A DNA stretch of 64,000 nt from Tillandsia leiboldiana (taxonomy: Eukaryota; Streptophyta; Magnoliopsida; Poales; Bromeliaceae), in NCBI GenBank assembly GCA_029204045.2, contig CM055077.1, positions 18,180,584 to 18,244,583 on the forward strand, read 5' to 3'. Shown piece after piece: positions 21,576 to 34,349 of this stretch. A program made the position numbers and the translations under genes. How positions within the stretch are numbered: position 1 is the stretch's first letter; every line of letters starts with the position of its first letter. Below the pieces are notes generated by a model. It saw only the letters and a list, made by a program, of their open reading frames with translations, had not been told where the DNA came from and did not search any database.

Positions 21576-24500
21576 GGGGCAGTGCCGGCGGCGACGGGCA
21601 GGCGGCGGAGCACGGCGGCGCCGCCGCGGGCAGCGGCGGTCCATAGGGCTTGGCGTGCACCGGGACCAGCGGGTTTTCGGCTTGGACACGTGACGCGCGT
21701 GGATTGGTCGGTCAACACACGCGCGATAGCGCGCGTGTCTCGCGCCGGGAGCGGCGCACGGTGGACCGCGCAGGACGCTTGGCGCGCGTCCATTGGCGGG
21801 CGCACGGACCCGGTTTTCCCGTCGTGGACCGTGGCCCGTGCACCCCGCCGTGGACCGCGCTGCCACGCGGCACGCCGCGATTGGTGGGCGCGCGTGCGCG
21901 GGGCGGTGAGCAGGCCACTTGGCACACCCGGGGGATTTCGGGCGCGCACAGTAACGGGCTTGTGCCGGATTCGTGCGCCCGAATTCGGACCCCCTCCTTG
22001 GTGGGCTTGGGCTATAAATAGCCATTTGGGGTTTCGTTTGTGGGCTTTTCCTCCGAGCTCTTCGGCCCATTTTCGACAGGGAGCGTCGTCTGCGAGTATT
22101 CTTCGATATTTGGGATCCGAGAGATTTTTGGGAGTCATGACATCTGCGTTCTTCTCGACATCGCGAGCTTCGACACGCCTTGGATACCGAGTTTTTTTCA
22201 TCGACGCTTCTTCCGCGAGCTCGCCAGATTGACGGGAGGGAGTTTTTGGCCGATTTTCACGGCATTGGTTTCATGAGAGGTAGATCTTCGTTTTCCGTGT
22301 TTGCCGCTCCTCTCAGTTTTGGGTTTTTATTGGGGTATTCGGAGCATTTTTGAACCCCTTTCTTGCTGCTGGTTTTTCTGGACCCCCTGAGCTTGTTCGA
22401 TTTTTATCTCCCCTCTCGGTTATTGGATTTTGGCCTATGAGGACTCGATCGACATCTACGCTTCGCGAGGATCCTAGCCATATTTTTATTGGAATTTTTG
22501 GAGATCATCTCGTAGGTTATATTTTTGCTTCTTTCATACTGATCTTTCCACAAATTTGTGATCGTGGGGATTTTTGCTTACCGTGATGTTTGGATTGTAT
22601 CTTTGTGCCCAGGAGGAGTTTTTAGGTATTTTTGGACTCGTTGGAATCGTGAGAACCTGAGGATTATCCACGTTCAGTTTGGATCTTGGATCGACATGCA
22701 CTTTCAGGTGGGTTGCTTCGTCTCCAGAACCGGTGGACGGTTCTCTAATTCTATTAAATAGAATGCATGCATGATTGCGAGAGAAGCTAGGAAGCATGTT
22801 AGAAAGAGAGAGATGATATTTTTTTCTTGTGTTGTTACTGAGTTCATGTCGACTAATGCTTCCTAGTTGTATTAACAATGTTATTATTGGAACTTGACCT
22901 AGCACCCTGTCATATGATGTATGTTCAACCAGACTAGTAGAAAACTCTCACTTGGGCTAGGTTTATTTATGCTTTAGACATCCACACTTTACATTCTATC
23001 CCTGGACATAGTGTTTTCCTCGCCCGGGTAATGGGCTGAGTGGTCGGGATTTCTCTTAGTGTAGGATGCATGTTACACTCGTGCTTGGGGGCAGAGTGGA
23101 GTCTGATAGATGTAGCTAGTCTTGTACCAGTGGCGGGAGCCGTTTGGGTAAACAGTGGTCCCGAGTTGTCGAGTTCTTCCATTTATTTGTCGCCACTGTG
23201 TTCGTTGCAGTGGTGTACCAGTGATAGCAGGACCTTGAACCCAGAATCTTTTTGGACACATATGATTTTAGTCAACCAATGTTTTTTTTCCAAACATCGA
23301 AGGGTCGCCAGAGTCTGTTCTTGTCTGATTGGGCGAAGGCATTAGCCCTTCGGGGTTTGGGAATAAAACTTGTTTTCTAACTGATTTTTCTAAAAAGAGC
23401 TAAAAATCATTAAAATGAGTTTTCTCAAATCAAGATGGTTTTATAAAAAGAAAAAGGAACTACTTTTAGTCCTCACCCCGAGGGGGTTCGAGTGAAAATA
23501 GTTTTTAGTAAGAAATGTGTCACATTTTCCTGTAAACTTCCTCACCCGGGAGGGTTCGAGTGATCTGGGTTCTAAGGGCTGTTCCTTCTTTGGGTCGAGA
23601 ACAACGAGAGGCTATGCCTAGAGCCTGTTCTTGTTTGATTTGGGATGTAGGTTCTAGTCTTTCGGGGTTTTCGGACCCTTCATTGTTGTCGGCTGTGGAG
23701 TATACCCAGCTAGTGAGTTTGCATGTTGAGATGATGTCCTGTTGTGGGAGCCGTCGGGTTGACGGTGGTCCCAGCTGTTGAGTATTTCCAGCTAGTGAGT
23801 TAGAGATGTGATGTTGGTTACTGTCGATCTTGTTGATCGTGGATTTGGACTATAGCCTGCATTAGCCATATTGAGCTCGACAGAGATGCGCGGATACTTT
23901 CCTCGGTGGGGTCGCGCCCCTCGAGTGCCGCTCCGGAGCTGGGCCTGTTACTTTGCTATCGCGACTTGTCGACGCAGTCCCTCTGGCTGGGCCAGTTTTG
24001 GCAGTCACGAACGCCCTACGTAAGTCCAGTCCTCCATGGATGTAATGGCAGTAGGTAGGCGCAGGTTTGACTGGACCCCATATGGCAGTCACTGTGATTG
24101 GGTTGATTGAGTATATTGGTTTAGAGTCGATGCATCATTTTCATCTGTATCACCCTTTGAGCATTGTAGATAGAGGCATGATAGCTGTAGATTTCCGCCT
24201 AGCTTATCTTTATATTATATCAGTTTTCATGTTATCTTATGCCTCTAGTAGACTTAGTGGGCAGACCTTCGGGCTTGGTGGCGGTACCCACTGAGAACTA
24301 CGTGACGGTGTAGTTCTCACACCCGCTGTGGTGACAGGTTTTTCCGAGGTAGCTGTTCCGGCTTCTGTTCGAGCAGAGACAGCAGTTCGAGGTAAGGAAG
24401 TCGCGAGCTAGTTCCCTACCCGTCCTTGGAGTATAGTGGTACCCTTTTTGGAGCTTTTTAGTACAGTCTGATGGATTATAGTAGATAGTTACTTTGAGAG

Positions 24501-24715
24501 TTTTATTTTTGAGAGACTTATGTATTGTGAGGTTCAGATCTGTACTATTTGGAGTTGTACATTTATGTTTCAGTAGTTTAGTTTACAGCTCTGATATTTG
24601 TATAGTCATAGTTTTATCTTTTGCAGGTTAAACGCTTCGTCCATACGGGGCTTTCCGTATGGGCGGCGGATCTGTTGGCGGGTCCGGGTCGCAGTTTCGA
24701 CCCTGTGGCGTGACA
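21576..24715 (+). repeat. 3' part of second LTR family, copy B
   Basis: Equivalent of 8644-11792, with the same abrupt junction after GTGACA and the same end GCGTGACA at 24715. The last 100 bases are cleaner than in copy A. Confidence 0.78.
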
Positions 24716-24726
24716 CTTTATCTTCA

Positions 24727-25025
24727 TGTGGACTGAATTCAAGCCCCTATGTGGACTAGGCCGTATTTTCTTATGGACTGTATTTGGAGTTCGCATATGG
24801 ACTGGGCCTTATTTTCTTATGGACTGGATTTTGAGACCGTATATAGACTTGACCTTATTTTCTCATAGACTGAATTTGGACCCCCATATGTAGATTGGGC
24901 TTTATTTTCTTATGGACTGGATTTGGAGCTTTGTATGTGGAGTTGGTCTTATTTTTTTATGGACTGAGCCTTATTTTCTTATGAACTGAATTTGGAGCCC
25001 GTATGTAGACTGGGCCTGCATTTTC
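24727..25025 (+). repeat. 46-47-bp tandem repeat, about 6 units
   Basis: Units begin near TGGACTG and end near TTATTTTCTTA, with lengths 46, 46, 47 and 47 and one 22-base partial unit. It starts just after the LTR end. No coding sense is kept. Confidence 0.75.
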
Positions 25026-25129
25026 AGGTTCACTTATGATTAGGCCTTTTTTTTTTAAAATTTTGTTTGCAATTGATTCAGTGAAGTAATTCCCATTCAA
25101 ATTTTGATTTGGAGTTGAGAAATCCCTTT

Positions 25130-25850
25130 GAATTTATTTTGATTTGGGTTACTAAAATTCTCTTTTTTATTTTGATTTGGGTACGAAAAAATCCTTTTTT
25201 ATTTTGATTCGGGACCGAAGAAATTCCTTTGAGGTCCAAAGAAATCCCCTTTAACTATTTTCTTTAAACTTAACTTAATTTCGGGTTCGAAGAAATACCC
25301 TTTATTTTGGGTTCGAAGAAATACCCTTTATTTTGATTTGGCTTGGGGTTCGAAGAAATTCTCTTTTATTTTGATCCGGGATCCGAAAAAATCCTCTTTT
25401 TATTTATTGATTTGGGATATGACCAAATTCCCTTTTTATTTTGGGGTCCGAAAAAATTCATGTTTTATTTATCTTGGTTGGGGTCCGAAGAAATTCCCGT
25501 TTTATTTATCTTGATTTGGGGTATGAAGAAATTTTTTTATTTTATTTTGATTTGGGGTGTGAAGAAATTCTTTTTTTTTATTTTATTTTGATTTGGGGTT
25601 CAAAGAAATTTTATTTAAATATTTTTAAAAATTTAACTTAATTTGTTGTCCGAAAAAATTCCCTTTATTTATTTTATTTTGATTTGGTAGGGTCCGGGGT
25701 CCAAAGAAATCCCATTTTTATTTATCTTGATTTGGGGTCAGAAAAATCCCATTTAAATATATTTTTTTAAATTTAATTTTATTTGGGGTCCGAATAAATA
25801 CCCTTTATTTTGATTTGGTTTGGGGTCCGAACAAATCACCCAAATTGGTT
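25130..25850 (+). repeat. Degenerate AT-rich minisatellite
   Basis: About 15-20 imperfect units of the form TTTATTTTGATTTGGGGTCCGAAGAAATTCCC, 30-45 bases each, run through the stretch. Open frames of repeated Phe/Leu/Gly/Lys residues arise from the repeat and are not genes. Confidence 0.75.
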
Positions 25851-26992
25851 AAGTCTGAGCTCAGAGTTCCGAAGAACTAATCCTATACGGCTTTATTGAA
25901 TTTGCGCGGTTTTTTTTTTTACTTTTTTTCATTCTCTCTTTTCAATGTGGACCACCTATTCTATTAATTAACATTTTTGAATCGATTTTGAATGGGGCAG
26001 AAAGGTTCAAAAAATGAAAAATTATTGATCCTTCTCTTCTCTTCCATCAAAATCGAAGACTTTAATAAGGGATTCGGCGGTGACGACGTAGCGATGTGAT
26101 TCGAAGTGGTTCACACCTATTCCTTTGATTGACAACTTCGAATATAGTACAGATGTCCGAAAAAGCGAAGGATCTTTGATCCTCCTTCCTTCTCCCATCA
26201 AAAACGTCAATATGTAATTTGGTTGTGACGGCGGGGCAAAAATAAAAAATAAAAAATAAAAAATAAAAAAGAAAAGGATAAGATTTTTCTTTTTTTTTGA
26301 AAGAGAATGAGTGAGAAGTCTCTCTCTTCCCCTCTCTTAGAGGGAGAGTTTTTTTTTAAAAAAATAAATGATTTGGTGGTCACGGCGGGGCAAAAGAAAA
26401 AGAAGAAAAGAATAAGATTATTTTTTTTTTTTAAAGAGAAAAAGAGAGAAATCTCCCTCTCCCCCTCTAAGAGGAGTGGGAGAGTTTTTTTAAAAAAATT
26501 TTAACCTGATTTGGAGATTTACACATGTGGAGATTTACGATGAGGATTGTACGCAGAAAAATTATGTTCGTATCAGTCCCCTTTTTTTCCCTTGGAACGG
26601 AACGACGATTTATGGTTGGTCATGAGATTTAAAATTCTTGATATATGGTTGGTTAGGAGATTTAAAATTCTTGAGAGTTGGTTGGAGATTCAAGATTTAA
26701 AACTGAAGGTATGGGGATATTGATGAGATTGGATATTTGAGATATTTTGGACATTTGTTGGGAATTCAAAATTCAAAATTGAACTTCAACGTAATATTTG
26801 AAATTGAATTTTGAAACAATAAATTAGTTGTAACATTCTATTGGGTTAGCCTGAATCCAAACCGATTGGACATATTTTAATAAGACCCGCTGGGCACAAG
26901 TGGTAATATTTGTTGGGCTCAAATGAGGCTCGAATTATTGAATATATTCAAAAAGTTCGATGGTCTTTCATGACGCCCACAGGCTTATGTTC
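25851..26992. other. AT-rich stretch without recognisable gene
   Basis: It holds simple A/T and AAATA runs (26240-26300, 26340-26500), a duplicated purine-rich segment (around 26290-26350 and 26420-26490, 'GAGAAGTCTCTCTC...' type) and short repeats of 'GATTTAAAATTC'. I see no ORF, RNA gene or element boundary that I can support. Confidence 0.5.
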
Positions 26993-26997
26993 ACATG

Positions 26998-28090
26998 TGT
27001 TGAGACTAAAATTTTTCACCACTCGAGAGAGCGATACGTGACGTTTACCATCGGCCGAAGACATCAGCAGAAGAAGGAAAGTCTGCTATTAAGCTCAGCC
27101 GTATAAAGTGCAGGGCGCGCCATCGGCTGAGGGCATCAGCCGACAGGAGAAGCAACCGACGAGAGGGATCGCACCTCATCTTGGATCAGATTCGGTTGAA
27201 GGCGGTCACCCGACCTCTCCAATCAATCGACGGAAAGGGCGGGAATCGGAGTCAGCTTTCGAATGCTCAAACCGAAAAAGGGAAGACTTCGAAAAGAAGG
27301 AGTGTGATATTTAGTCACAAATCTCACAATTAACCCAAAAAAGCAAGCAACGCCCAGCGCCGGAAAGCGCCGGGAATTACGTTCTGGCGCAACGGATGAG
27401 GGATGAATTTAGACGAAAAACGGCTTCTATCCTATCGACTTAAAAGGAAGTCGTTGAGGATTTCATGATGACTCCCCTCGAATTATGCCGATAATTCAAA
27501 TCGACGCCTAATAACATGGTTCGAGATGTGTATAAATACCCGAACCATCGAAGAAAAAGGGGTTTGGCAACCTCGTAAGCCCGGTAGTACCCCAGCTTCT
27601 TCATTTATCTAGGAGTAGGTTAACTTAACTTTTCATACCTGCATTTACTGCTTTCCTAGGAGTAGGCTTAATTGTAATCCTTCTATCCCTATCTTCTTCC
27701 TTGTATCCCTTTCTCCAAAATTAATATAAAGTGTAAACCGGCCCATTCGGTCGTGTCTTTATTTGTGCATTTAGAGTATAAACCGGCTCATCGACCATGT
27801 CTTTATTTGCTTTTCTTGTGCTTTAAAGTTAGAATCGGCTCCTTAGTCGTACATTTATCTCTTTACCCGGTTCGGCTGCTCTAAGTCGAAACCGACGATC
27901 CCTCTCTACCTCCGTAAACCCGCTTCGGATGTCACCGGTCATCGCGGTCGTGAGAGTTACCAGAGGAGAACCCGGCCGAGCGGACCCCTCCTCGGCCCGA
28001 TCGCTTGATTGTTGGCACGCGGCGCACTTCGACACCTCTGGAGGGTCACCCAGGGGCCGATCGCACGCAAACCACATTTTAGCCCCAACA
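26998..28090 (+). mobile_element. Solo LTR, 1093 bp, with 5-bp target duplication
   Basis: It begins TGTTGAGAC and ends CCCCAACA. ACATG at 26993-26997 is repeated at 28091-28095, a perfect 5-bp target duplication. TATAAATA lies at 27531-27538. Downstream (27730-27865) a unit of about 52 bases containing 'aaaccggc...tcgtgtctttattt' repeats three times. No internal region remains, as expected after LTR-LTR recombination. Confidence 0.88.
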
Positions 28091-28377
28091 ACATGTGACC
28101 TATTATTAAGAGGGTCTGAATTTGTAATAAAATTTGTTGGACCTAAATTATATCTATGTTTAAATTTTTTTTAAGTTCATAGCTTTTTAAAATTAGAAAT
28201 GTATAGACCATAATTTATCTAAGTAGAATCCATGAAATTAGATAAATCAATATTATGGGCCAATCATAATCTTTCCCATTTTTTGTTATTATTTTTTTTA
28301 CCCAACAGCACTACATGTCAAAGGACCAATCACATTACTGCAACATCGAGTAAGTCACTTACGAGTGAGTAGACATC
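28091..28377. other. AT-rich spacer between inverted LTRs
   Basis: 287 bases that separate the plus-strand solo LTR from the minus-strand LTR of the same family. Nothing else is recognisable. Confidence 0.6.
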
Positions 28378-29512
28378 TGTTGGGGACAAAATATGGTTTG
28401 CGCACGATCGGCCCCTACTGGGTGACCCTCCAGAAGGTGTCGAAGTGCGCCGCGTGCCAAAATCAAGCAATCGAACCGAGGAAGGATCCGCTCGGTAGGG
28501 TTCTCCTTTGGTAACTCCTCGCAACTGCCAACGACCGGTGACTGCCGATGCAGGTTCGCGGAGGTAGAGAGGGATCGTCGGTTTCGACTTAGATGGGTCG
28601 AAATGTATATGGATAAATGTACGGCTGATGAGCCGATTATATCGTTAAAGCGCAAAAGGGTAAATAAAGACACGACCAGAGGGTCAGTTTACACTCTAAA
28701 TGCAAAAATAAATAAAGACACGACCGAATGGCCGGTTTACACTTTATATTGATAAAAATGAAGGGGATACAAGTGGGAAAAAGGGATAGAAGGATTAATT
28801 AAGCATATTCCTAGGAAAGCAGTAAAAAAGAAGAAAAGATAGTTAAGTTACGCCTACTTCTAGATGAATGAAGAGCTGGGGTGTTACCGGGCTTACGAGG
28901 TTGCCGAACCCCTTTTCCTTCGTTGGTTCGCTTATTTATACAATTTTCGAACCAAGGTGTACAACCGTCGATTTTAGAAATCGGCGTAATCGAAGGGGAA
29001 TTATCGTGAATTTCTCAACCACTTCCTTTTGAGCCGATTACCCTCAAAAGAATAGCAGCCGTTTCCCGTTTAGGTTCATCCCCTGATTGTTGCGCCGGAG
29101 CGTGATCTTCGGCGCTTTCCAGAATCTGCTTGCCGTTTTTGGAATTCGTTGCGAGATTCGTGCCCCGAATCTCGTACCCTTCCTTTTCAGAGCCTTTCTT
29201 TTCTGGCCTGATCAGCCGACGGCTGACTCTAACTACGTCTTCTTCGTCGTTTGACCGGGGCGGTTTGATCCTCCTTTGACCAAAATCGCTCCTGGATAAA
29301 TTGATAATCTTCTTATCGGCTGCTTCTCCTATCGGTTGATGCATTCAGCCGATAGCATGCATCGCGTTCTGCGTTCTCACGTGACTGAGATCGGTCCGGA
29401 CCGGGACGCGGATCCTTCTTTGGTTGACTCATTCTTCCGTCGACTGATCTCTTTAGCCGATGGTATACGCCACGTGTCACTTCCCAAGGTGGCAAAAATT
29501 TTGGTCTCAACA
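28378..29512 (-). repeat. 3' LTR of decayed minus-strand gypsy element
   Basis: On the plus strand it reads TGTTGGGGAC ... GTCTCAACA, the inverse of the solo LTR at 26998-28090, with recognisable but diverged sequence throughout. A minus-strand TATA box lies near 28930. Confidence 0.82.
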
Positions 29513-30310
29513 ATGCCCCCTCGGTAATCGCCTGATGTGCCGTTCGGGTGATTATTGAAGTTGAGTCAAAAATCTGGCGTGCATAATGATGTCCACGATC
29601 ATTCTTTTGCACCCGGTTGTCACACGACCTCTTCATCTCTTCTTCGGCTCTCTCGACCGAATCTTTGGCTAGGGGTGAGGTAGTCAGAGTGGGTTCTTCG
29701 CCGGCCACTTAGATTAGCTCCTACCCCTGAGGTTCCATTGGGGCCTTGGCTATTGGCCTTGGATGTGCCACTTGATCCACTGTGGCGGCTCATCGCCTAC
29801 CGCCAAATGGCTCGCGTCTCTGAGGAGTTTAACCTGTACTCCTTCCTTGATCACCCGAACGAATGAGATCTTTCCGGGTCTTCATCGACCCAACTAACAT
29901 TGTTGATTGATTCCATGCTCACATCCGCGAGTTGCGGCCCCCCTTCTGCCGCGATCTCCTCCACTTTATCGTCCACCCATTGGAAGAGCTTCCCGTGGAG
30001 AGTGAAAAGTTTGCACTCGTTGGCGTCCCGCATCGGCCTTGCTGGCAGCCGATGTGCAGGCCGTTCCCACTTTGGGTTCGGCCGTGGCCTTTGGGCCGTA
30101 AAAGGTTTCATTCTTCGCGTCGGCTTGCAACCGTTGATGCCGACGGTTCTGTGTCCTGGTCGTGACCGGCCTATATCTCTTGGCCAGTCCCTTGGAGGTA
30201 AACCACTGTTCGATCGGCATGTCGGACGGTCTACCATCCTCAGGTGCTCCCTATATTCAGCTTTGCCACGGATTCGGCCATGGCTGTATCTTGAGCTCCT
30301 CCACTAGTTG
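29513..30310 (-). pseudogene. 3'-end internal sequence of the decayed gypsy element
   Basis: A minus-strand open stretch (30237-29851, 128 codons, ending ...WVDEDPERSHSFG) is present but I do not recognise it. It lies between the polypurine tract and the nested solo LTR. It probably belongs to the element's coding region, from which pol appears deleted, because the sequence on the far side of the solo LTR is gag-like. No catalytic motif is visible. Confidence 0.4.
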
Positions 30311-33300
30311 TGTCACGCCCCGGGGTCGAAACTGCGACACGGGCCCGCCAATAGATCCGACGCCCATACGGTGAACCACGTATAGACGAAGCGTCTAACC
30401 TGCAAAAAGAAGGATACTATAGCTATACAAATATCAGAGCTGAAAAGTAAACTACTGTAAAACTAAAATCCAATCACTGTACAACTGGAAATAAAGATAC
30501 AATATCCATCTCCCAAATACGATCATATACAAAATCCTCTGATACAGAAACTCAGAACTCTACAGGGAGGTAAACAGAAATGATACATCAGTGTACAGGC
30601 TCTCAGTACAAGTCAGATCCTCACAATACAATAGTCTCTCAAAAGTGGAAATAAAACTAATCTACTGACTGTACTACAAATCTCCTAAAAGGGGGCACCG
30701 CTATACTCCAAAGACGGGTAGGGAACTAGCTCGCGACTCCCTCGCCTCGATCTGAAGGATCAGCAACAGGAGCAACAGGATCTGGAGAAGGGGTCCCTGG
30801 GGAAAAAAATACACCACAGCGGGTGTGAGAACTACATCCCACAGTAGTTCTCAGTGGGTACCACAACCAAACCCGACGGTCTGCCCACTAAGTCTACTAG
30901 AGGCATAAGATAAAAAAAAACTGAAGAAAGGAAAGCTGAAAATAACTCTACAGCTACCATGCCTCTATCTACTATGCTCAAAGGGTGATACAGATGAAAA
31001 TGATGCATCTACTCGCACCCAAGGTGCTCAATCGACCCAATCGAACTGACTGCCTCATAGGGTCCAGTCAAACCTGCTCCTACCTACTGCCACACATCCA
31101 CAAGAGGACGGGACTTACGTAGGGCGTCCGTAATTGCCAAAACTGGCCCAGCCAGAGAGACTACATCCGTGACTGCCTAAAAAAGGCCCAGCCAGAGGGA
31201 CAGCATCGACAAGTCGCGATACAAAAGTAACAGGCCCACTCCGGACGGGGCACTCGAGGGGCGCGACCCCACCGAGGAAGAAGGTATCCGCGCATCTCTG
31301 TCGAGCTCAAAGTGGCTCCTGCAGGCTATAGTCAAAATCCACGCTCACCCTCAGAATGGAAGGACCCAAGATCCTCAAACATCTCGCACGACGGTCGGAG
31401 TACTCTCGACGACTCAGCTGATCAGCTCACTCGAATCTCGAGACACTAGCGAACTCAACCAACTCGTGGCACAAAACACACTGGCCGGAGATACTCCACA
31501 GCGGGGACCACCGTCAACCCGACAGCTCCCACAACAGAACACCAAACTCACAGATAACACAGGAAGGACCGACACCATAAGGGTTCGAAAATCCCGATAA
31601 GTCGGTGCCTAGAACCCCAATCAAACAAGAACAGACTCCAGGCTCCGCCTATCGAAGTTCCCGACCCCCTTACAGTTCGGGAACACGACAACCTCGGTAC
31701 AACATGCGGAAGACACCAACCAGGGTCCGAAAGTTCCGGGAGACCAACACCTACAACCCTATCAAACAAGAACAGGTTCCAGGCACGACCCCCGTAGCTT
31801 TCGCCCCGAAAAAAAAGGAACGACCTCTAGAACCCAGATCACCCAAACTCTCTCGGGTGAGGAAGTTGTAATAAAAAGATGACAGTTATTACTAAAAACT
31901 GTTTTAATCTGAGAAACCCAATTTAATATATTTTAGTTCTTTAATAAAAATCAGTTCAAGTAAGTTTTATTTTTCAAACCCTGAAAGGCCATTGCCTTCA
32001 CCCAAATCAAACAAGAACAGGCTCCGGCGACCCGCTCGAAGTTTGGAAGGAAAACATTAGTTTATAGAAATTATATGTGTCCAAAAATAGTCTGGGTTCT
32101 AGGTCATGCTAACACATGTATACTACTGCCACTAACACAGTGGCGACAAATAAAACAAGGAAACAAGACATCTCGGGACCGCCGTTTACCCAAACGGCTC
32201 CCGCCACAGATAAACGACCAACTACATCTACCATACTCCACTCTGCTCCCAAGCACGAGTGCAACATGCATCCCACATTAAAAGGAATCCCGACCACTCG
32301 GCCCACTACCCGAGCGAGGATAACACTATGTCCAGGAATAGAGTAAAACATGTGGATGTCTAAAACATAAATAAACCTAGCCCAAGTGAGGGTTTTCTAC
32401 TGGTCTGGTTACACATGCAACATATGACGGGGTGCTAGGTCAAGTTCCAATAATAGCAGTTAATTAACTAAAGCAGGATCAGGGAACATTAACCAACATG
32501 ATATCAATAATAACACAGGAAAGATGACATCTCTCTCTCTCTATCATGCATTCTAATCCATCTCATAACATGCATGTTCCCTATATAATAGAATTAGTGG
32601 ATAGTCCATTGATTTTGGAGGCGAAGCAACCCACCTGGAAAAATGCGCGCTTCACAACAAAAGATGACCTCCTCACAGTCCAACACTCTGCAAGACACCC
32701 AAAATCTGCGAATTACAGCAAAAAGTACCACACACAGCATCAAGATAGCAGTTCCAAAAATAGTAATGTTGTTTGCTACAACCAGCACAGAAATCGAGGA
32801 ATTTCACCTTTGTCCAGTCCTCAAAAAAATCCAGAAAAATCACCGCTGCGATCCTCGCGACGAGTAACCCCAAATCGAGTATTTATACGCCTCAATCCGA
32901 CACCTGTAGGCCAAGATAAAATTAGAACATCGCGGTATGTTAACTCCCTCATAATCACAAGCCTGCAGCAAAACAGTCCCCAAAAAGCTTAATTATCACC
33001 AGCGAGATAAATTCCAAAAATTCTGATAAAAATATGATGGCAATCCTCGCGAAGCTTAGATATCAATTGAGTCCTTAATTGTCGAATTCTGATCCTCGAG
33101 TGTAGAGATAAAAATCCATCAAGCCTCCACTGTCCAGAAAACCACCAACAGAAAAGGGGGTTCAAAAATGCCTCAGGAACCATGCCAAAAATCCAAAACG
33201 AGACAAAGTAATCAGTACAGAAATCGAAGGCGTACCTCTCTTAATCGCTCTGCCGCAAAAATCGGCTCAAAATAACATCGGAGTACTCCAGGGTGCCTCT

Positions 33301-34344
33301 CTGACCGAAAAGTGACGGTGGAAGCCAAAATCCAAGAAACGTCGCAGTGCGCCGTGTCGTAGAAAGCACAGATGTCGAAGCTTTCAAAAAATCTGAAAAT
33401 CACTCAGTAGATGGAGCACAAGATGGAGAGCAACTTCTCTTCAGGGCTCTATTGAAGGAGAGCTCGGGAAAGGGCCCGAAATCGCACCCCAAAGGAGGTT
33501 TATATAGCCCAAACCAAACAAATCAGATAATTCCCTCCAAGTCCCCACATTCGGGCGTCCGAATCTTTCGGGCTGCTACAGTGCCGCGAAAACGTACCCC
33601 AAACCATCTAAGCCCGAATCAATCCTGGAGTGCCACGTGTCCCCGAACAGCAAACAGCATAATCCGCCAATCCCTGCGTGCCACGTGGCACGCCGCAAAG
33701 CGCACAGCGGCACCAGCCGCTGCGGTCGCGCCACCCCGCGCACGTCGCCCGGCTGACCCGGGCGTACGGCCACCTGCCCGCCGTACGGCCACTTGCCCGC
33801 CGTACGACCACTTGCCCGCCGTACGGTCACCTGCCCGCCATCGCTGCGTGGACCGCGCACACAAGAGCCAGCCAATCCGGAGATGCCACGTGTCCACCCT
33901 CTGGTCCACCGTACACCCGCGCTTCTCCCGTGGACCGCGCCTGTTGCGCCGGCCAACCGGATGCCGCCACCTGTCCCGCGCCCGGGTGCACGCCTCCGCG
34001 GTGGACCGAGCGGCTGCGCCTCCGCCCGCCGCCGCGCTCCGCCGCCGCCGGCGCATCTCCGGCTGCCGGAACAGTGCCACCACACCTCGAAATCCGTGTT
34101 TTCCCAGCCGGGCTCCGAAAAATACAAGTAAATAGTCCATTTTCATCGTTTTTGCGCGCTGAATCCAAATCCGATATCCGTTTTGCCCAATTCCACTTCT
34201 AAAATTTTCCAAAGGCCTCCGGTTAAGCAAACTTGCTCCTATTTTCCACCCTGAATCCATTCCTTGGGCCCGACGCGCGCACAAACACTCCCAGAAGCCA
34301 CTAATCCAACAGTAAACCCTTAAGCGGGGATTCGGGTCCTCACA
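30311..34344 (-). mobile_element. Solo LTR of a gypsy family, 4034 bp, minus strand
   Basis: On the plus strand it begins TGTCACGCCCC and ends CCTCACA. AGTTG at 30306-30310 is repeated at 34345-34349, a perfect 5-bp target duplication. Block homology to the other long LTRs is clear (GTGACA end, ATCAAACAAGAACA at 31620, 31761 and 32006). This shows that LTRs of about 4 kb are normal for the group. Confidence 0.9.
33499..33892 (-). promoter_or_regulatory. ERSE-I units and TATA box of the 4034-bp solo LTR
   Basis: On the plus strand, CCAAT at 33667-33671 and at 33872-33876 are each followed after nine bases by CCACGTG (CACGTG 33682 and 33887). A third unit has TCAAT at 33619 with the same spacing, and a degenerate one is CCAAC/CACCTG at 33953/33968. 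The minus-strand TATA box (TATATAAA) is 33499-33506, about 160 bases downstream of the nearest intact unit. Confidence 0.68.
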
Positions 34345-34349
34345 AGTTG

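Noticed and set aside
25343..25641. Overlapping Phe/Leu-rich open frames that look like a repeat protein
   Set aside because: They follow from the AT-rich minisatellite; unit lengths are not multiples of three and copies do not keep a frame.
26022..26504. Short frames in the purine-rich AT stretch
   Set aside because: Low complexity Lys/Phe/Ser sequence, no start context or homology that I recognise.
29015..29708. Minus-strand frames of 109 and 131 codons
   Set aside because: They lie inside or across the end of an LTR and are not kept in the inverted copy at 26998-28090.
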